Source: Candidatus Latescibacterota bacterium (lineage in GTDB: Bacteria; Latescibacterota; 4484-107). Taken from it: a stretch of 7,820 bases of DNA. The position numbers and the translations under genes were made by a program. The stretch is taken from assembly GCA_030613045.1 (NCBI GenBank), contig JAUWMS010000096.1, forward strand, positions 1-7,820, in the 5' to 3' direction. Positions 5,348-7,820 of the stretch are shown piece by piece. Below the pieces are notes generated by a model. It searched no databases, had not been told where the DNA came from, and was given only the letters and a program-made list of their open reading frames with translations. Each line of letters opens with the position of its first letter. The first letter of the stretch is position 1.

Positions 5348-7567
5348 GGAAAATCATTGGTGATCGTCGAGTCGCCGGCCAAGGCGAAAACGATCAATAA
5401 ATTTTTGGGAAAGGCGTATCATGTCGAAGCATGTATGGGGCACGTGCGCGATCTGCCGAAGAAAGAGTTGGGCATTGACATCGCGCATGATTTTCAACCT
5501 AAGTACGTGGTGATCCCGGGCAAAGCGAAGATACTCTCCGCGTTGAAAAAAGAGGCTAAAGTGGCGGACGTCGTGTTTCTCGCGACGGATCAGGATCGGG
5601 AGGGAGAGGCCATTGCCTGGCACGTGGCCAACCAGATTATCAAGGGAAAGAAAACGGTTTATCGCATTGTGTTTAACGAGATTACGGAGCACGCGATTCA
5701 GGAGGCGGTGGCGCATCCGTCCGGCCTGGATATGCGGAAGGTGAACGCTCAGCAGGCGCGCAGAGTGCTGGACCGCTTGGTGGGCTATCAGGTGAGTCCG
5801 GTGCTCTGGAAGACGATCCGGGGAGGACTCAGCGCGGGTCGGGTGCAGTCCGTGGCGCTGCGTTTGATCTGTGAGCGGGAGACGGCGGTTCTCCGCTTTC
5901 AGCCGGAGGAATACTGGTCCATCACGGCCACGCTTTCGGGTGCCCGGGGCGGTCCTTTTGACGCGCTGCTGATCCAGAAAAAGGGCCGGAAAATCACGAT
6001 CCCGAACGAGGAGCAGGCCGGGCGGATCGTCTCGGAGTTGAAGGACAGTTCCTTCAAGATCACCGACGTAAAGCGTAGAAAACAAAAACGCAAACCGCCT
6101 CCGCCGTTTATCACCAGCACGCTGCAGCAGGATGCGTTTCGCCGGATGGGTTTTGCCGCGCGGAGAACGATGAGAATTGCGCAGGAGTTGTATGAAGGCA
6201 TAGATCTGAAAGGGGAGACCACGGGGTTGATTACGTATATGCGGACGGACTCGGTGCGCGTGGCTACGGAGGCCATCACCGAGGCGAGGGACTATATCGC
6301 GAGCGCCTATGGCGTGGAATACGTCCCTCCGAAGCCCCGGATCTTCAAAAGCGGAAAGCGGGCGCAGGAAGCGCACGAGGCCATCCGCCCGACGGAGGTC
6401 GCCCATGCGCCCAAGAAGGTGAAAAAATTCCTCTCCCCGGATCAATACAAGCTCTATCAATTGATCTGGAATCGCTTCGTGGCCAGCCAGATGCGGGAGG
6501 CGATCTTCGATATGATGCGCGTGGATGTGAAGGCGGGGAGCTATCTTTTGCGGGCCACGGGATCCACCATCGTCTTTTCGGGCTTTATGCTGCTTTACCG
6601 GGAGGCGAAGGAGGAAGAGGAGGAGGAAAATCAAGGGCGGGTTCCGGCGGATCTGAATGTGGGGGAACCGTTAGAACAGCTCGGACTCAAGCCCGACCAG
6701 CATTTCACCAAGCCGCCGCCGCGATACAGTGAAGCCTCTCTCGTCAAGGAACTCGAATCGGAGGGCATCGGGCGGCCCAGCACGTATGCCCAGATCATCG
6801 GAACGCTTTTGGATCGGGAGTATATCCTGCGGGAAAAACGGAAGTTGATCCCCACGGACCTCGGAACCACCGTCAGTATCCTGCTGACCAAAGCCTTTCC
6901 GGATCTTTTCAACGTGGGCTTTACCGCGCAAATGGAGGACGATCTGGATAAGGTCGAGGCCGGAGAGGACGAATGGACGCAGGTGGTGGCCCGATTTTAT
7001 GAACCCTTCGAAAAAACACTGACCTCCGTAAATGAACGCCGGAAGGAGCTGAAACAATCGCTTCAGGAGGAGACCGAGGAGGTTTGCGATAAGTGCGGGA
7101 AAAAGATGGTGATCAAGTGGGGACGGAATGGGAGATTTATGGCCTGCTCCGGCTGGCCGGAGTGTAAAAACTCGAAGCCCTTGAAGGGAGAGCAGGATAT
7201 TCCCGAATTGGCCGGGCAGAAGTGCGAGAAATGCGGCGCGGAGATGATCGTGCGCTCCGGCCGGTTCGGTCGCTTCCTGGCCTGCTCCGCCTATCCAAAG
7301 TGCAAGAACACCAAGCCGATCTCCCTCGGAATCCCATGTCCGGAGCCGGGATGTTCCGGCGAGCTTTCGGAGCGGAGAACCAAAGGAGGCCGCGTGTTTT
7401 ACGGATGCACCGCCTACCCGAAGTGTAACTTCGCCACGTGGGATAAGCCGGTAAAACAAAGCTGTCCGAACTGCGAGGCCCCCTTTCTGGTGGAAAAAAA
7501 CACCAAGGCCAAGGGGACGTTTTTGGCGTGTTTGAAATGTAAGAGTGAGTTTGAGATCGAAGGATAG
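5345..7567 (+). CDS. topA: DNA topoisomerase I (type IA)
   Basis: 740 residues from the ATG at 5345. The Toprim domain (about 1-115) has E9 in VESPAKAK and D82, D84 and E86 in TDQDREGE, the metal-binding acidic set. The catalytic tyrosine is Y298 in GLITYMRTDS. Other type IA landmarks are SAGRVQSVALRLI (163-175), HEAIRPT (344-350) and EGIGRPSTYAQII (473-485). Four C-terminal zinc ribbons follow with cysteine sets C581/C584/C601/C607, C627/C630/C647/C653, C665/C670/C688/C694 and C707/C710/C729/C732. The enzyme relaxes negatively supercoiled DNA through a 5'-phosphotyrosine break and counters gyrase. A short acidic run (EEEEEE, 423-428) lies in a loop of the core. All catalytic residues are present. 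The gene follows smg and precedes a Xer recombinase, an arrangement resembling the dprA-smg-topA and topA-xer neighbourhoods of several phyla. Confidence 0.98.
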   Translation: MGKSLVIVESPAKAKTINKFLGKAYHVEACMGHVRDLPKKELGIDIAHDFQPKYVVIPGKAKILSALKKEAKVADVVFLATDQDREGEAIAWHVANQIIKGKKTVYRIVFNEITEHAIQEAVAHPSGLDMRKVNAQQARRVLDRLVGYQVSPVLWKTIRGGLSAGRVQSVALRLICERETAVLRFQPEEYWSITATLSGARGGPFDALLIQKKGRKITIPNEEQAGRIVSELKDSSFKITDVKRRKQKRKPPPPFITSTLQQDAFRRMGFAARRTMRIAQELYEGIDLKGETTGLITYMRTDSVRVATEAITEARDYIASAYGVEYVPPKPRIFKSGKRAQEAHEAIRPTEVAHAPKKVKKFLSPDQYKLYQLIWNRFVASQMREAIFDMMRVDVKAGSYLLRATGSTIVFSGFMLLYREAKEEEEEENQGRVPADLNVGEPLEQLGLKPDQHFTKPPPRYSEASLVKELESEGIGRPSTYAQIIGTLLDREYILREKRKLIPTDLGTTVSILLTKAFPDLFNVGFTAQMEDDLDKVEAGEDEWTQVVARFYEPFEKTLTSVNERRKELKQSLQEETEEVCDKCGKKMVIKWGRNGRFMACSGWPECKNSKPLKGEQDIPELAGQKCEKCGAEMIVRSGRFGRFLACSAYPKCKNTKPISLGIPCPEPGCSGELSERRTKGGRVFYGCTAYPKCNFATWDKPVKQSCPNCEAPFLVEKNTKAKGTFLACLKCKSEFEIEG

Positions 7568-7574
7568 AACTTTC

Positions 7575-7649
7575 GATTGCAGATTTCGGATTGGGGATTT
7601 CGGATTGCCCCGCGACCATCACACCACACACCAATCACCACGCACCTAA
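7575..7649 (+). repeat. Two abutting heptamer repeat families between topA and xer
   Basis: 7575-7609 is five 7-base units: GATTGCA, GATTTCG, GATTGGG, GATTTCG, GATTGCC. After CGCG-type sequence, 7615-7649 is a second run of 7-base units: ACCATCA, CACCACA, CACCAAT, CACCACG, CACCTAA. The second run leads straight into the xer ribosome site. Unlike the smg-topA repeat, the two runs are not complementary to each other. Both have an exact 7-base period and show no coding use. Confidence 0.7.
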
Positions 7650-7659
7650 GGACCATCGT

Positions 7660-7820
7660 ATGGAAAAACACATTCGATCCTTGCTGGAATACATCGAGAC
7701 ATAACGGGTGTTTTCAGAGCATACGGTCGAGGCGTACCGGAGGGATCAGCTTCTGTTTGCCCGATTTTTGAAGGAGGATTCGGGATTGGAAACGATTCGG
7801 GCGGAGGTCGTGGATCGTCT
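7660..7820 (+). CDS. XerC/XerD-like tyrosine recombinase, N-terminal part, interrupted by in-frame TAA
   Basis: The ATG at 7660 is preceded by TAAGGA (7647-7652) at 7 bases, one of the best ribosome sites in the window. Translation gives MEKHIRSLLEYIET, then TAA (7702-7704), then in the same frame RVFSEHTVEAYRRDQLLFAR and further residues to the window edge. Both sides together match the start of the SAM-like core-binding domain of XerC/XerD (pattern: FLEYLE..RG.S..T..AYRRDL..F). The break is a single codon with no frameshift; GAA or AAA would each be one substitution from TAA. GTG at 7708 could restart translation with a weak GAGA (7696-7699) ahead of it, dropping the first helix. The catalytic domain (R, H, R, Y) lies beyond the window, so intactness is unknown. 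Xer recombinases resolve chromosome dimers at dif; integron or phage relatives are less likely beside topA. Confidence 0.7.

Noticed and set aside
5354..6634. A 426-codon open frame on the - strand opposite topA
   Set aside because: It lies fully antisense to a complete, motif-rich TopA and its translation shows no recognisable domain; long antisense frames are expected opposite GC-biased codons.

Overview
The window is a stretch of housekeeping chromosome from a diderm (Gram-negative-type) bacterium. The evidence is lipopolysaccharide-transport genes (an OstA/LptA-like protein and LptB) next to rpoN. All genes lie on the + strand. DNA is moderately GC-rich, and TAA, TAG and TGA all serve as ordinary stops, so the standard bacterial code applies. 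The gene set (lptA-like, lptB, rpoN, a YhaM-type HD protein, smg/DUF494, topA, a Xer recombinase) partly matches proteobacterial neighbourhoods, but several usual partners are missing. This, with the many short intergenic repeats, suggests a deep-branching proteobacterium-like lineage or a candidate phylum. The lineage cannot be fixed from the window.

Layout: 1-459 is the 3' part of an OstA/LptA-like gene. 599-1369 is lptB. 1370-2008 is a 639-base gene-free gap holding several repeat families and a possible promoter. 2009-3421 is rpoN (sigma-54). 3600-4580 is an OB-fold plus HD-domain protein of the YhaM 3'-5' exoribonuclease type. 4747-5229 is a Smg/DUF494 protein. 5345-7567 is topA with four C-terminal zinc ribbons. 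From 7660 to the edge is the start of a XerC/XerD-like tyrosine recombinase whose frame is broken by TAA at codon 15.

Functionally, the first two genes belong to LPS export and rpoN is their frequent neighbour. TopA and Xer both act on chromosome topology and resolution; smg commonly sits beside topA in proteobacteria. No mobile-element gene, CRISPR array, tRNA or rRNA was seen.

The most unusual material is between the genes. Most gaps carry inverted repeats whose arms are themselves built from short direct repeats: 9-mers and 6-mers at 3434-3568 and 4589-4718, and 7-mers at 5238-5329. Two further 7-mer families lie back to back at 7575-7649. A 23-base-period array of small hairpins with compensating base changes starts inside the lptB stop codon (1364-1464). 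REP-like hairpins lie upstream of rpoN, and a 20-base palindrome lies upstream of lptB. The inverted repeats before the HD, smg and topA genes end only 15 to 31 bases before the next start codon.
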